DNA of 64,000 nt from the NCBI RefSeq assembly GCF_018398315.1, contig NZ_JAHBRW010000001.1:1360001-1424000 (forward strand), read 5' to 3'. Below are positions 9,029 to 17,623 of this stretch, piece after piece; the stretch's first letter is position 1; every line of letters begins with the position of its first letter. The notes beneath the pieces were generated by a model, which had not been told where the DNA came from, did no database searches, and saw nothing but the letters and a program-made list of their open reading frames with translations. This DNA comes from Chelatococcus sp. YT9 (GTDB taxonomy: Bacteria; Pseudomonadota; Alphaproteobacteria; Rhizobiales; Beijerinckiaceae). The position numbers and the translations under genes are program-made.

Positions 9029-10112
9029 GCGGATCAGCTTTTCTCCCGACACCATGCCCTACAATGCAATGCTTGCTGCCGAACATGTCGCGCGCTATCT
9101 GCTCGCAGCGTCGCTCTGCAACGGCAAACGCGTGCTCGATGTCGCCTGCGGCGAAGGCTACGGCGCGAGCTTTCTCCGAGCAAACGGAGCCGCCATGGTC
9201 GTCGGCGTCGATATCGCCCAGGAGGCGATTGAGGCAGCCAACACGCGTTTCGCATGTCCCGGCATCACGTTTGTGGCAGGCGATGCACTCTCTCCCGCGA
9301 CTTTCGATGGGCATGGGCCGTTCGATCTCATCACCTGTTTTGAGACCATCGAGCATGTATCGGACGCGACGCGGTTACTGGAAAACCTTCGCGCCTTGCT
9401 GGCACCGGACGGCGCTATCATCATCAGCTGCCCCAATGACGCCATCGACGCGAGCCGTGGCGTCCACAACCCCTTCCATAAGAGGACCTACAGCCTCGAC
9501 GAGTTTAAGGACACCACGGTTTCCGTCCTCGGTCCGGCATCGCAATGGCTCCTAGGCAGCCCGCTGACCGGCTTGTCCATCATCGACGAAGGTAATGCGC
9601 GCCTCGCCACGCGAGACACCGCGATGGACCTCAGCCTGAATTCGGAGGCGATTTCGCAAACACTTCTATTGCCGGCCCAGAAGGAGCACAGCGTCACGCC
9701 GGACAACGCGGCCTTCTTCGTTGGCGTCTGGAATGCAACGGTCGCTCCGGCCGAGGTCTGTGCGCCGTTGTCGCGGACTGCCTATATCGAGCCCTGGCTT
9801 GAGATCGAACGTCTAAAAAAGGCTGTTGCCGCGCAAGCCGCGGATAACGCCCATGATCGCGAGCTCGCTCGCTTGTCAGAGGAACGGGCCCGGGAGATCC
9901 GGCGCATTGCAGCCTTTGAGAAGGACACCCTTATCGCCGAAGTCACTGAGCTGCGGTATTTTCGCAACGTCGCGTACCAGTCCCGCGCCCATCGCATCGC
10001 TGCCGCCTATATCCGGCACGCGAGCGGCAACAGCTTCGTGGCACGAACGCTACGCATATTCCGTAATATTGCGGCTACCGGCGTTCGCAGCATGCGTAGG
10101 CTGGTGCGGTGA
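9021..10112 (+). CDS. Class I SAM-dependent methyltransferase with C-terminal coiled coil
   Basis: A 363-residue methyltransferase. Motif I is VLDVACGEGYGASFLRANGA, followed by VVGVDIAQEAIEAANTRF (motif II acidic residue) and GPFDLITCFETIEHV (motif IV). After the Rossmann domain (about residues 1-210), residues ~260-320 (LEIERLKKAVAAQAADNAHDRELARLSEERAREIRR) look like a coiled coil. The ATG at 9021 overlaps the glycosyltransferase stop, so the pair is translationally coupled; the acceptor is therefore probably the same glycan. It may methylate a terminal sugar and so cap the chain, as methyltransferases do in some O-antigen systems, but that is inference. Confidence 0.82.
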   Translation: MAERISFSPDTMPYNAMLAAEHVARYLLAASLCNGKRVLDVACGEGYGASFLRANGAAMVVGVDIAQEAIEAANTRFACPGITFVAGDALSPATFDGHGPFDLITCFETIEHVSDATRLLENLRALLAPDGAIIISCPNDAIDASRGVHNPFHKRTYSLDEFKDTTVSVLGPASQWLLGSPLTGLSIIDEGNARLATRDTAMDLSLNSEAISQTLLLPAQKEHSVTPDNAAFFVGVWNATVAPAEVCAPLSRTAYIEPWLEIERLKKAVAAQAADNAHDRELARLSEERAREIRRIAAFEKDTLIAEVTELRYFRNVAYQSRAHRIAAAYIRHASGNSFVARTLRIFRNIAATGVRSMRRLVR

Positions 10113-10144
10113 ACGCGTAGAGCATTCAGCTTTCACACAAGCGA

Positions 10145-10945
10145 CTATTTCGGCTGAACGTAGACATTGATCTCGAGTTCCGGGTCATCCGGATCCATCG
10201 TGCGGGATGGATATTCCTCGATAAAGGTGTCTTTCGCGACCATGTTCTTTGAATCGAGATAGGCGGTGATCGCCTCGTAGGTCGTATCGATTTCGTCGTA
10301 GGGTGCCTTGTGGACGAAGCGCAATGCGCGGCCTGACGGGGTTACCCCGGCCGTGATGCCGGGCGCGATCTCACCTCCGGCAGGCAGCGGCGCGGCCAGC
10401 GGGACCATAGCCTCGAAACGGAAATGGGTGTCGTCCGCCGACAGAAAGATGGCGAGGGGGCGCCCAGCCGGTTTCAGTCCTGCCTTTGCCAGCGCGTCCT
10501 GGATGCGGGCGAAGCTCTCTGTCAGGTTCTTGAAGCCATCGTCCCACGAACTCTCACCGCCCTTCAGAACAGCCGCCGGCTTCTCCGGGAGGGTCACATC
10601 CTCCGCATCCCCACTGTTGCCCGTTGAAGGCACGAGCGCGGGCAGTTCCTCGACAGCCCGTGGTGCGGCCTGGGAGCCCTCGGCGGGCGCCGGAGTGGCG
10701 GCGATCGGGGGCTGCGCCGCATCCTGGGCGAAAGCGCTGGGCGTCAGAACAGGGCCAACAGCAATCAGGACGACCATGACCAGCGCCGCGCCGCATAGCG
10801 CTCCGACCGGCCATGATGCACGGGATCTTTGGCCGCGAGCTTCGCGACGCGCGCCCGGACGAGGCACGGATCGACAAGGCACGTCCTGCAGGATTGCGAA
10901 CTCTCCCAACGCCCGGCTCTCCCTCATTGCCTGGCTCCTCGCCAC
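10145..10945 (-). CDS. Exported GyrI-like (effector-binding) domain protein
   Basis: A 266-residue product with an unusually long basic N-terminus, one hydrophobic segment (VGALCGAALVMVVLIAVGPVL, about residues 47-67) ending in a signal-peptidase-like ...SAFAQ, then a Pro/Ala linker and a C-terminal GyrI/AraC-effector-binding-like domain. The domain is recognisable by the KPAGRPLAIFLSADDTHFRFEAMVPL block and the end EEYPSRTMDPDDPELEINVYVQP. Such domains bind small hydrophobic ligands; outside the membrane this one would act as a periplasmic ligand binder. The true start may lie internally. It converges on the methyltransferase gene with 32 bases between stops. Confidence 0.7.
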   Translation of the reverse strand: MARSQAMRESRALGEFAILQDVPCRSVPRPGARREARGQRSRASWPVGALCGAALVMVVLIAVGPVLTPSAFAQDAAQPPIAATPAPAEGSQAAPRAVEELPALVPSTGNSGDAEDVTLPEKPAAVLKGGESSWDDGFKNLTESFARIQDALAKAGLKPAGRPLAIFLSADDTHFRFEAMVPLAAPLPAGGEIAPGITAGVTPSGRALRFVHKAPYDEIDTTYEAITAYLDSKNMVAKDTFIEEYPSRTMDPDDPELEINVYVQPK

Positions 10946-11172
10946 CGCCGCGAATCGCTACCTTTTCGCTGTCGCGACGATACGATTCTCGGCGTCGGTG
11001 AGCGAGAGATGCTTTAGGGGATGTTCATCGCGATTTGGTGCTTATTTGCGGCAAAGCACGCCATGGCGCACAAATAACTGAAACCCGTGACCTCTTTCAC
11101 GGATTGGCACCCCCTCGCATTCAATTTAAAAGGCCCCCATCTTTCCAGACGTTTGCACAACCGGCTGAGACC

Positions 11173-12042
11173 ATGAGCACGCTTGCCAACCACCCCTTCG
11201 CGAAGATGAACGGCATCGGCAACGAAATCGTCGTTCTCGACTTGCGCCACGCCGACCACGTCGTGACGCCAGCGGAGGCGCGTGCCATCGCCGGCGATGC
11301 GCGTTCTCATTTCGATCAGCTCATGGTGCTGCACGCTCCCGTTACCCCGGGCACCGATGCCTTCATGCGCATCTACAACACGGATGGCTCGGAATCGGCG
11401 GCCTGCGGCAACGGTACACGCTGCGTGGCATGGCACCTGATGCAGAAGGGCGACCGTGACAGCCTGACACTCGAGACCACCGCGGGCCTGCTGCCTTGCA
11501 CCCGGGTGGATGCGCTCACCTTCACAGTCGATATGGGGACGCCACGCTTCGACTGGGACCAGATCCCGCTGGCGGAAGAGTTCCGCGATACCCGCGCGAT
11601 CGAGCTGCAGATCGGACCCATTGACGCGCCCATCCTGCATTCGCCGTCCGCCGTGAACATGGGCAATCCCCATGCCATCTTCTGGGTAGATGACGTCAAG
11701 GCCTATGACCTTCCGGCGATCGGACCGCTGCTCGAGAACCACCCGATCTTTCCGGAGCGGGCCAATATCTCGCTCGCGGCGGTGAAGGACCGCCGTCATA
11801 TCGATCTGTGGGTATGGGAGCGCGGAGCCGGCATTACGCGAGCCTGCGGGTCGGCCGCCTGTGCCGCGGCCGTTGCGGCCGCGCGCAAGAACCTCACCGA
11901 TCGCGAGGTGGTTGTCAGCCTGCCCGGCGGTGACCTCACCATTACTTGGCGGGAAAGTGATGGTCACGTGCTGATGACGGGAGCTGTAGCCTTCGAGTGG
12001 GAAGACCGCCTCCCACCTCGACTCTTCGTAGGCGCGGCCTGA
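11173..12042 (+). CDS. dapF: Diaminopimelate epimerase
   Basis: DapF converts L,L- to meso-diaminopimelate for lysine and peptidoglycan synthesis. The 289-residue product carries both catalytic cysteines: C78 in [10 protein letters not shown] and C225 in RACGSAAC. Other family blocks are [17 protein letters not shown] and [13 protein letters not shown] chose ATG 11173 ([14 protein letters not shown]) over upstream in-frame starts because the conserved FxKMxGxGN motif then begins about 10 residues in. The stop overlaps the next start by one base (TGATG), coupling it to mtaB as in many alphaproteobacteria. Confidence 0.97.
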   Translation: MSTLANHPFAKMNGIGNEIVVLDLRHADHVVTPAEARAIAGDARSHFDQLMVLHAPVTPGTDAFMRIYNTDGSESAACGNGTRCVAWHLMQKGDRDSLTLETTAGLLPCTRVDALTFTVDMGTPRFDWDQIPLAEEFRDTRAIELQIGPIDAPILHSPSAVNMGNPHAIFWVDDVKAYDLPAIGPLLENHPIFPERANISLAAVKDRRHIDLWVWERGAGITRACGSAACAAAVAAARKNLTDREVVVSLPGGDLTITWRESDGHVLMTGAVAFEWEDRLPPRLFVGAA

Positions 12043-13289
12043 TGGCAATCGACGTCGTCACCTTTGGCTGCAGACTCAATGCTTACGAATCGGAGGCGAT
12101 GAAACGCCACGCCGATGCGGCCGGCGCCGACGACCTCGTCATCATCAACACCTGCGCCGTGACGGCCGAGGCCAGCCGGCAGGCCCGCCAGACCATCCGC
12201 AAACTGCGCCGCGAACGGCCGCAGGCGCGCATCGTCGTCACCGGCTGCGCCGCGCAGGTGGAGGCGGCGACCTTTTCCGCCATGGCCGAGGTCGACCACG
12301 TCATCGGCAACACTGAGAAGATGCAGGCCGGCACCTGGGCGGCTCTCGCCGGGGACGTACGCGCCGAGCGTACCCTCGTCAGCGACATCATGGCGGTGAA
12401 GGAAACCGCGAGCCATCTCGTCGACGGCTACGGCGGGCTGCCCCGCGCCTTCGTGCAGGTGCAGAACGGCTGCGACCACCGCTGCACCTTCTGCATCATT
12501 CCCTATGGCCGCGGCAATTCGCGCTCCGTCGCCATGGGCGCTGTCGTCGATCAGGTGCGACGGCTCACGGAGAACGGCTGCGGCGAGGTCGTCGTCACCG
12601 GCGTCGACATCACGAGCTACGGCCGCGACCTGCCGGGCACGCCGACGCTCGGCCGCCTCGTCAAGCAGATCCTCAAGCATGTGCCGGAGCTGCCGCGCCT
12701 GCGCATCTCGTCGATCGACTCCGTGGAAGCCGACGATGATCTGCTCGACGCGCTGGCGACGGAGCCGCGCCTCATGCCGCACCTGCATCTCTCGCTGCAG
12801 GCCGGCGACGACCTCATCCTGAAGCGCATGAAGCGCCGCCACCTGCGCAACGACGCCATCCGCTTCTGCGAGGATATCCGCAAGCTGAGGCCCGATGTGG
12901 TGTTCGGCGCCGACATCATCGCCGGCTTTCCGACAGAGACCGAGGACATGTTCGCGCGCTCGCTCGCCATCGTCGACGAATGCGACCTCACCCATCTCCA
13001 CGTCTTTCCCTTCTCGCCGCGCCCCGGCACGCCGGCCGCGCGCATGCCGCAGGTCGATCGCGCGCTCGTCAAGGACCGCGCCCGCCGCCTGCGCGAGAAG
13101 GGCACGGAGGCGCTCGCCCGCCATCTCGCGCGCGAGGTCGGCCGTCAGGTGCCGGTGCTCACCGAAAATGCAGAGCTCGGCCGCACCGAGGGCTTCACAC
13201 TGGTGCGCCTCGCCTCCGCAGCCATCCCCGGCCGCATCCTGGACGTCATCATCGCCGGCCACGACGGGCACGAGCTGCTGGCGGCTTGA
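12042..13289 (+). CDS. mtaB: tRNA t6A37 methylthiotransferase MtaB
   Basis: A radical-SAM enzyme that adds a methylthio group to t6A37 in tRNAs reading ANN codons. The 415-residue product has the three N-terminal cysteines of the auxiliary 4Fe-4S cluster (C10 in TFGCRLN, C38 in NTCAVT, C69 in VTGCAAQ), then the radical-SAM triad C144, C148 and C151 in GCDHRCTFCIIPYGRG. The C-terminal region ends in a TRAM-like domain (VPVLTENAELGRTEGFTLVRL). Start ATG 12042 overlaps the dapF stop. The order dapF-mtaB-ftsY is common in this group; here a repeat region and an RluA gene separate mtaB from ftsY. Confidence 0.94.
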   Translation: MAIDVVTFGCRLNAYESEAMKRHADAAGADDLVIINTCAVTAEASRQARQTIRKLRRERPQARIVVTGCAAQVEAATFSAMAEVDHVIGNTEKMQAGTWAALAGDVRAERTLVSDIMAVKETASHLVDGYGGLPRAFVQVQNGCDHRCTFCIIPYGRGNSRSVAMGAVVDQVRRLTENGCGEVVVTGVDITSYGRDLPGTPTLGRLVKQILKHVPELPRLRISSIDSVEADDDLLDALATEPRLMPHLHLSLQAGDDLILKRMKRRHLRNDAIRFCEDIRKLRPDVVFGADIIAGFPTETEDMFARSLAIVDECDLTHLHVFPFSPRPGTPAARMPQVDRALVKDRARRLREKGTEALARHLAREVGRQVPVLTENAELGRTEGFTLVRLASAAIPGRILDVIIAGHDGHELLAA

Positions 13290-13364
13290 AACGAGAACGT
13301 CCACGACGGGCAAAGGGAATTCCGGCCAAGATGCCGGGGATGGCACGAGGGAGCCAGCGCGTTG

Positions 13365-13414
13365 ATCCCTCCCCTCAGGGGAGGGTGGCCTCGCGTCAGC
13401 GAGGTCGGGCGGGG
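13365..13414 (+). repeat. Palindromic intergenic repeat, copy A
   Basis: A modular repeat: ATCCCTCCCC/TCAGGGGAGGG palindrome, then a variable small hairpin (CTCGC...GCGAG), then GTCGGGCGGGG. The same layout appears inverted 75 bases downstream with a different middle hairpin. This resembles the dispersed palindromic elements common between Hyphomicrobiales genes. No gene is present in 13290-13597. Confidence 0.75.
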
Positions 13415-13487
13415 CACGCGGCAGGAGACCGGGACCTCCGCGGCCAGCACGCATCCCCTTCTTCCAGTCAAGTCAGCGTCGGGTGGA

Positions 13488-13533
13488 CCCCCGCCCGGCG
13501 CCTGCGGCGCCCCCCTCCCCTGAGGGGAGGGAT
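13488..13533 (-). repeat. Palindromic intergenic repeat, copy B (inverted)
   Basis: Read on the minus strand: ATCCCTCCCCTCAGGGGAGGG, a GGCGCCGCAGGCGCC hairpin, then GGGCGGGG. The outer palindrome matches copy A at 13365-13414, while the inner hairpin has changed in sequence but kept base pairing. The two copies face each other across about 75 bases between mtaB and the pseudouridine synthase gene. Confidence 0.75.
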
Positions 13534-13597
13534 GGCCCGTCGCGACTGACTTGGCGACACGGCGTTTCCGGCCACAAGCCAGAGCAATGATGTCGGT

Positions 13598-14335
13598 TCA
13601 GCCTGACTGACTGCCGTCTCTTCGTTCAAGCATCGCCAGCGTCTCTTGCATGGCCGCTGGCACGGGCGCCTCTACCGTGATCGGATCGCGTTTCGGATAA
13701 AGTGGGACTGTTACCGCGCGCGCATGCAAATGAAGACGCTGGCCGGCTCCGCCGCGCCCGTAGATACGGTCGCCCAGGATCGGCCAGCCCATGCTGGCAC
13801 AATGAACCCGAAGCTGGTGAGTGCGGCCGGTCACGGGTTCGAGCGCGAGCCAGGTAAGGCCCTCGCCGCGGCCGAGAACCTGCCAGCGCGTCAGGGCCGG
13901 CAGGCCGGCGGGATCGACCTGCATCAGCCATCCCCGCGCGGGATCACGCGGGCTGAGCGCCAGCATGATCTCGCCGGCGTCGGCCTCCGGGCCGCCGACG
14001 ACCACGGCCCAATAGGTCTTGGCCACCTTGTTCTCGGCGAACAGCCGGCTCAGCCGTTCCAGCGCCTTGCGATGACGCCCGAGGACAAGGCAGCCGGACG
14101 TGTCCCTGTCCAGGCGATGCGCCAGTTCCGGCCGGCGCGGCAGGCCGAAACGCAGGGCATCGAGGTGATCGGCGAGCGTCTCGCCGCCCTTCGCGTCGGG
14201 GTGGACCGGCAGCCCGGCCGGTTTGTCGATGACGAGCATGAGCCCGTCGCGGTAGAGAAGGCGCGTCAGAATATCCGACCCGCGGATATGGATATCCATC
14301 TTGGGGATATGGCCCTTCGGCCCGTCCTGTGTCAT
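13598..14335 (-). CDS. RluA-family pseudouridine synthase
   Basis: Converts specific uridines in rRNA or tRNA to pseudouridine. The family core starts with LLYRDGLMLVIDKPAGLPVHPDAKGG, then the catalytic aspartate in AHRLDRDTSGCLVLGR, KTYWAVVVGG, and the C-terminal GRTHQLRVHCASMGWPILGDRIYG motif. There is no N-terminal S4 domain, as in the RluA/RluC-short subgroup, so the RNA target is not predictable. The frame is open from 14392; I place the start at ATG 14335 (MTQDGPKG) because the upstream part is low-complexity. It is divergent from ftsY. Confidence 0.9.
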   Translation of the reverse strand: MTQDGPKGHIPKMDIHIRGSDILTRLLYRDGLMLVIDKPAGLPVHPDAKGGETLADHLDALRFGLPRRPELAHRLDRDTSGCLVLGRHRKALERLSRLFAENKVAKTYWAVVVGGPEADAGEIMLALSPRDPARGWLMQVDPAGLPALTRWQVLGRGEGLTWLALEPVTGRTHQLRVHCASMGWPILGDRIYGRGGAGQRLHLHARAVTVPLYPKRDPITVEAPVPAAMQETLAMLERRDGSQSG

Positions 14336-14510
14336 GCCCTCATCCTGCCGACGCGATGGAGCCGCTCTAGGCCTTGCGAGATCGAGCGGCAAGGCTCATG
14401 TGCAACGGGCCATCCAAAGGTGGCCGAGACAACGCAGTGTTTGAACGCATGATCGTTTCCGAAACGTCCGATGGGCTTTTCGGGATTGTGTCCGGAGATT
14501 GAAGGCGACG

Positions 14511-15779
14511 ATGGCTGAGAACGAGAAGCGGACGATGCTGGACAGGCTGTTCGGCCGTCGCAGGGACAAGACCGAACCAGCCTCTTCAGAACAAGCCCCG
14601 CCCCAGTCACCACCTTCCGAGTCACCGCCGCCTCCGGCCGAACCCGTCGCGTCCCCACCGGAGGCACCGGCCATACCCGTGGCGGAGGCAGCTCCTGTGG
14701 TGCCAGCGGATGCCGCCGAGGCCGTGTCCGTCACCCCGCCCCCTGCCGAAGAAATTTCCCGATCGGTCGATGATGCTGGCGCGCCCCATGCCGCTCGGGT
14801 CGCGCCACCCGGACCACCGGAGCCGGAACCGGACTTGCCCGCCCCGTCCGCACAGAAGCCCCAGAGCTGGTGGCAGCGGCTGACGGCGGGCCTGAAACGC
14901 ACCTCGTCGTCGATCGGCACGGGCATCACCGATCTCTTCACCAAGCGGAAGTTCGACGCCGCGACCCTGGAGGAACTCGAGGATATTCTCATCCAGGCCG
15001 ACCTTGGGGTGACCATGGCGGCACGGGTCACGGAGGCTGTCGGCAAGGGCCGGCATGACCGTTCGATCGATCCGGAAGAGGTGAAGGGCGTGCTCGCCCG
15101 AGAGGTCGAGGCGGTGCTGGCGCCTGTCGCCAAGCCTCTCATCATCGCCGCAGACAGGAAGCCTTTCGTGATCCTGATGGTCGGCGTCAACGGCTCCGGC
15201 AAGACGACCACCATCGGCAAACTCGCCGCCAAATATCGCGCCGAGGGCCGCTCGGTGATGCTCGCGGCCGGCGACACCTTCCGCGCTGCGGCCGTCGAGC
15301 AGCTCAAGGTCTGGGGCACGCGCACGGGCGCCAACGTCGTGGCGCGTGACCAGGGCGCGGATGCGGCGGGCCTTGCCTTCGACGCCCTGCAGGCAGCCCG
15401 TGACGCGGGAACCGACGTGCTGATCGTCGATACCGCCGGCCGGTTGCAGAACAAGGCGGGCCTCATGGCGGAGCTTGAGAAGATCGTCCGCGTCATGCGC
15501 AAGCTCGATGCCGAGGCGCCGCATGCGGTGCTCCTCGTGCTCGATGCGACGACCGGCCAGAACGCGCTCAGCCAGGCCGAGATCTTCGGCAAGACCGCCG
15601 GCGTCACCGGCCTCGTCATGACCAAGCTCGACGGCACGGCGCGCGGCGGCATCCTCGTGGCGCTGGCCGACAAGACCGGCCTGCCGGTGCATTTCATCGG
15701 CGTCGGCGAGGGCGTGGACGATCTCGAACCCTTCACCGCGCGCGATTTCGCTCGGGCCATCGCGGGCCTGGACGCCTGA
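14511..15779 (+). CDS. ftsY: Signal recognition particle receptor FtsY
   Basis: FtsY is the membrane-associated GTPase that receives Ffh-ribosome complexes. After MAENEKRTMLDRLFGRRRDK, the first ~110 residues are a Pro/Glu/Ala-rich A domain of the kind that touches lipids. The NG domain follows: GVNGSGKTTTIGKLAAKY (P-loop), GDTFRAAAVEQLKVW, VDTAGRLQNK, TKLDGTARGG and the C-terminal HFIGVGEGVDDLEPF. The start is ATG 14511, with a GGAG-type site upstream; a TTG at 14499 is also in frame. Its partner ffh lies at 4461-6029. Confidence 0.97.
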   Translation: MAENEKRTMLDRLFGRRRDKTEPASSEQAPPQSPPSESPPPPAEPVASPPEAPAIPVAEAAPVVPADAAEAVSVTPPPAEEISRSVDDAGAPHAARVAPPGPPEPEPDLPAPSAQKPQSWWQRLTAGLKRTSSSIGTGITDLFTKRKFDAATLEELEDILIQADLGVTMAARVTEAVGKGRHDRSIDPEEVKGVLAREVEAVLAPVAKPLIIAADRKPFVILMVGVNGSGKTTTIGKLAAKYRAEGRSVMLAAGDTFRAAAVEQLKVWGTRTGANVVARDQGADAAGLAFDALQAARDAGTDVLIVDTAGRLQNKAGLMAELEKIVRVMRKLDAEAPHAVLLVLDATTGQNALSQAEIFGKTAGVTGLVMTKLDGTARGGILVALADKTGLPVHFIGVGEGVDDLEPFTARDFARAIAGLDA

Positions 15780-15791
15780 CCGACCAGCCGC

Positions 15792-16124
15792 TCAGGCGGC
15801 CCGCGGCCCCAGCAGGATGACCGCCGCCCCGACGAGACAGATGGCGCCGCCAGCCAGATCCCAGCGGTCCGGGGCAACACCCTCGGCGCGCCACAGCCAG
15901 ATCAGGGACATCACGATATAGATGCCGCCATAGGCCGCGTAGGCGCGCCCAGCCGCAGCCGCGTCGACCAGCGTGAGCAGATAGGCGAAAGCGGCCAGGG
16001 AGCCGAGGCCGGGGATGAGCCAGAGCACGCTCTGGCCAAGGCGCAGCCACGCCCAGAAGGCGAAGCAGCCGACAATCTCCGCGAGCGCGGCGAGACTATA
16101 GATCACCAGGGCAGGAATGGGCAT
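15792..16124 (-). CDS. YnfA/UPF0060 family membrane protein
   Basis: A 110-residue integral membrane protein with four predicted helices and the UPF0060 (YnfA) family pattern: [45 protein letters not shown] and [20 protein letters not shown]. YnfA belongs to the small-multidrug-resistance-like fold; some members have been linked to dye and drug efflux, but the substrate here is unknown. It converges on ftsY with 12 bases between stops and lies downstream of the ECF41 module. Confidence 0.9.
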   Translation of the reverse strand: MPIPALVIYSLAALAEIVGCFAFWAWLRLGQSVLWLIPGLGSLAAFAYLLTLVDAAAAGRAYAAYGGIYIVMSLIWLWRAEGVAPDRWDLAGGAICLVGAAVILLGPRAA

Positions 16125-16141
16125 CGGCAGGATCGGCTGAC

Positions 16142-16164
16142 GGCGGGACTCAAAGGGTCCCGCC
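16142..16164 (-). terminator. Hairpin between the ECF41 sigma gene and ynfA
   Basis: Perfect 8-bp stem GGCGGGAC/GTCCCGCC with a seven-base loop, 50 bases beyond the sigma-factor stop codon. There is no T-run on the minus strand, so termination is uncertain; it may only be an mRNA 3' stabiliser. Confidence 0.4.
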
Positions 16165-16213
16165 TTCGTGGCACCGGTTCTGGCCCAATGTCAAAGGGCG
16201 CGGCTCGTTGCCT

Positions 16214-17128
16214 CTAGGAAGCAAAGGGCGAAAGCCCCTCGACGACATGCGCGAGCTTGTCCGGATTGCGGACCACATAGATCGCCGTGATCCGTCCGTC
16301 GTCTATCGCGAGGGCGATCGTCTGGAGATGACCTTGACCGTCGACCGTAACGAAGCCGGGCAAGCCGTCGATGATGCAGCGCCTGAGCACGGTCGCCGGC
16401 TTGTAATCCTTCTTGCGACTGAGGCCCCAGAAGAAGCGGGATACCTTGTCCTGCCCGAAGATCGGATTGAACGTCGCGGTGACCTTCCCGCCACCGTCGC
16501 CATAGAGCACGACATCTTCGGCCAACAGCGCGTGAAGGGCGGCCATATCGCCGGTGGCGGAGGCGGCGAGGAAAGCCTCCGCCAGATCGCGGCCTTTCTC
16601 CGGCGAAACGGGAAAGCGCGGGCGCGCCGCCTGCACATGCGAGCGGGCCCTGCGTGCAAGCTGCCGGCAGGCTGCGGGATCGCGCTGAAGGGAGGCCGCA
16701 ATTTCATCAAAGCCGACGCCGAAGACATCATGCAGGAGAAAGGCGGCGCGTTCGAGCGGCGACAACCGTTCCAGCGCCATCATCAGCACGGTGGTGATGT
16801 CGTCGCTGTCTTCCCCCTCGAGCGGATCGACCACGGGCTCCGGCAGCCAGGGCCCCACATAACTCTCCCGCTTCATCCGGGCCGACTTGAGCTGGTCGAG
16901 GCAGAGATTGGTGACGACACGGGACAGGAAGGCGGCCGGCTCGCGTATGGTGCCCGCGTCGGCGCGGTGGAGGCGAATGAACGCCTCCTGCACCATGTCC
17001 TCGGCCTCCGCGATGGATCCAAGCATGCGATAGGCAAGGCGGATCAGGCGTGGGCGCGCCGCCGAGAAGGCCTCCGTCAACATGGCATCCTGGTCGGGGC
17101 CGCGATCACTCACGATACGGTCACTCAC
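16214..17128 (-). CDS. ECF41-group RNA polymerase sigma factor with fused SnoaL-like domain
   Basis: An extracytoplasmic-function sigma factor that carries its own regulatory domain in place of a separate anti-sigma factor. The sigma2 (LIRLAYRMLGSIAEAEDMVQEAFIRLHR) and sigma4 (LERLSPLERAAFLLHDVFGVGFDEIAASLQ) regions are followed by an NTF2/SnoaL-like domain. All three ECF41 signature motifs are present, counted from an upstream in-frame codon at 17170: WLPEP (108-112), DGGGK (225-229) and NPDKL (302-306). The likely start is GTG 17128, which overlaps the stop of the upstream CMD gene by eight bases (304 residues); ATG 17083 is an alternative. The CMD gene and an ECF41-consensus promoter lie immediately upstream, implying autoregulation. 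Confidence 0.93.
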   Translation of the reverse strand: MSDRIVSDRGPDQDAMLTEAFSAARPRLIRLAYRMLGSIAEAEDMVQEAFIRLHRADAGTIREPAAFLSRVVTNLCLDQLKSARMKRESYVGPWLPEPVVDPLEGEDSDDITTVLMMALERLSPLERAAFLLHDVFGVGFDEIAASLQRDPAACRQLARRARSHVQAARPRFPVSPEKGRDLAEAFLAASATGDMAALHALLAEDVVLYGDGGGKVTATFNPIFGQDKVSRFFWGLSRKKDYKPATVLRRCIIDGLPGFVTVDGQGHLQTIALAIDDGRITAIYVVRNPDKLAHVVEGLSPFAS

Positions 17129-17582
17129 GGTCTTGCCGCTTTGACACGGGATGGATGGCGCGGAAGCCAATGGCGAAACGATTCCATGCGTTGATCGTGA
17201 CGATCATCAGCGTGAGCTTCACCTGCTCCTCCTCCGAGAATTCGCGCTTCAGCGCCTCATAGTCCTCATCGGGCGCATGGGTTTCCGAGACCAACGTCAA
17301 GGCCTCGGTCCAGGCGAGGGCGGCACGCTCCCGATCCGTATAGAGGGGCGATTCCCGCCAGGCGTCCAGCAAGTAGAGCCGCTCTTCCGTTTCACCTGCA
17401 GCGCGAGCGTCACGTGTGTGCATGTGGATGCAGAAGGCGCAGCCGTTGATCTGTGACGCCCGCGTTTTCACGAGCTCGAGCAGGCTGTGCTCAAGTCCGC
17501 TGCCGAACGCCCGCTTCTCCAGATCGAACATCGCGCTCATCGTATCAGGAGCGGCGGTATAGGGGTTCAATCTCGGCTTCAT
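17121..17582 (-). CDS. Carboxymuconolactone decarboxylase-family (AhpD-like) protein
   Basis: A 153-residue, all-helical CMD-family protein with the redox-active pattern C48-A-F-C51-I-H-M-H55, as in AhpD peroxidase-like members. ECF41 sigma factors are typically encoded next to a CMD, oxidoreductase or epimerase gene that is their main target; this one is first in the two-gene operon with the sigma factor. The ATG at 17582 has GGAG six bases upstream and the promoter lies about 40-70 bases before it. The physiological substrate is not known; a peroxide or thiol-redox role is plausible from the cysteine pair. Confidence 0.93.
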   Translation of the reverse strand: MKPRLNPYTAAPDTMSAMFDLEKRAFGSGLEHSLLELVKTRASQINGCAFCIHMHTRDARAAGETEERLYLLDAWRESPLYTDRERAALAWTEALTLVSETHAPDEDYEALKREFSEEEQVKLTLMIVTINAWNRFAIGFRAIHPVSKRQDRE

Positions 17583-17623
17583 GTCTCACTCCGTTTCCGA
17601 TTCTGGGAACATCTCGGTCACTT

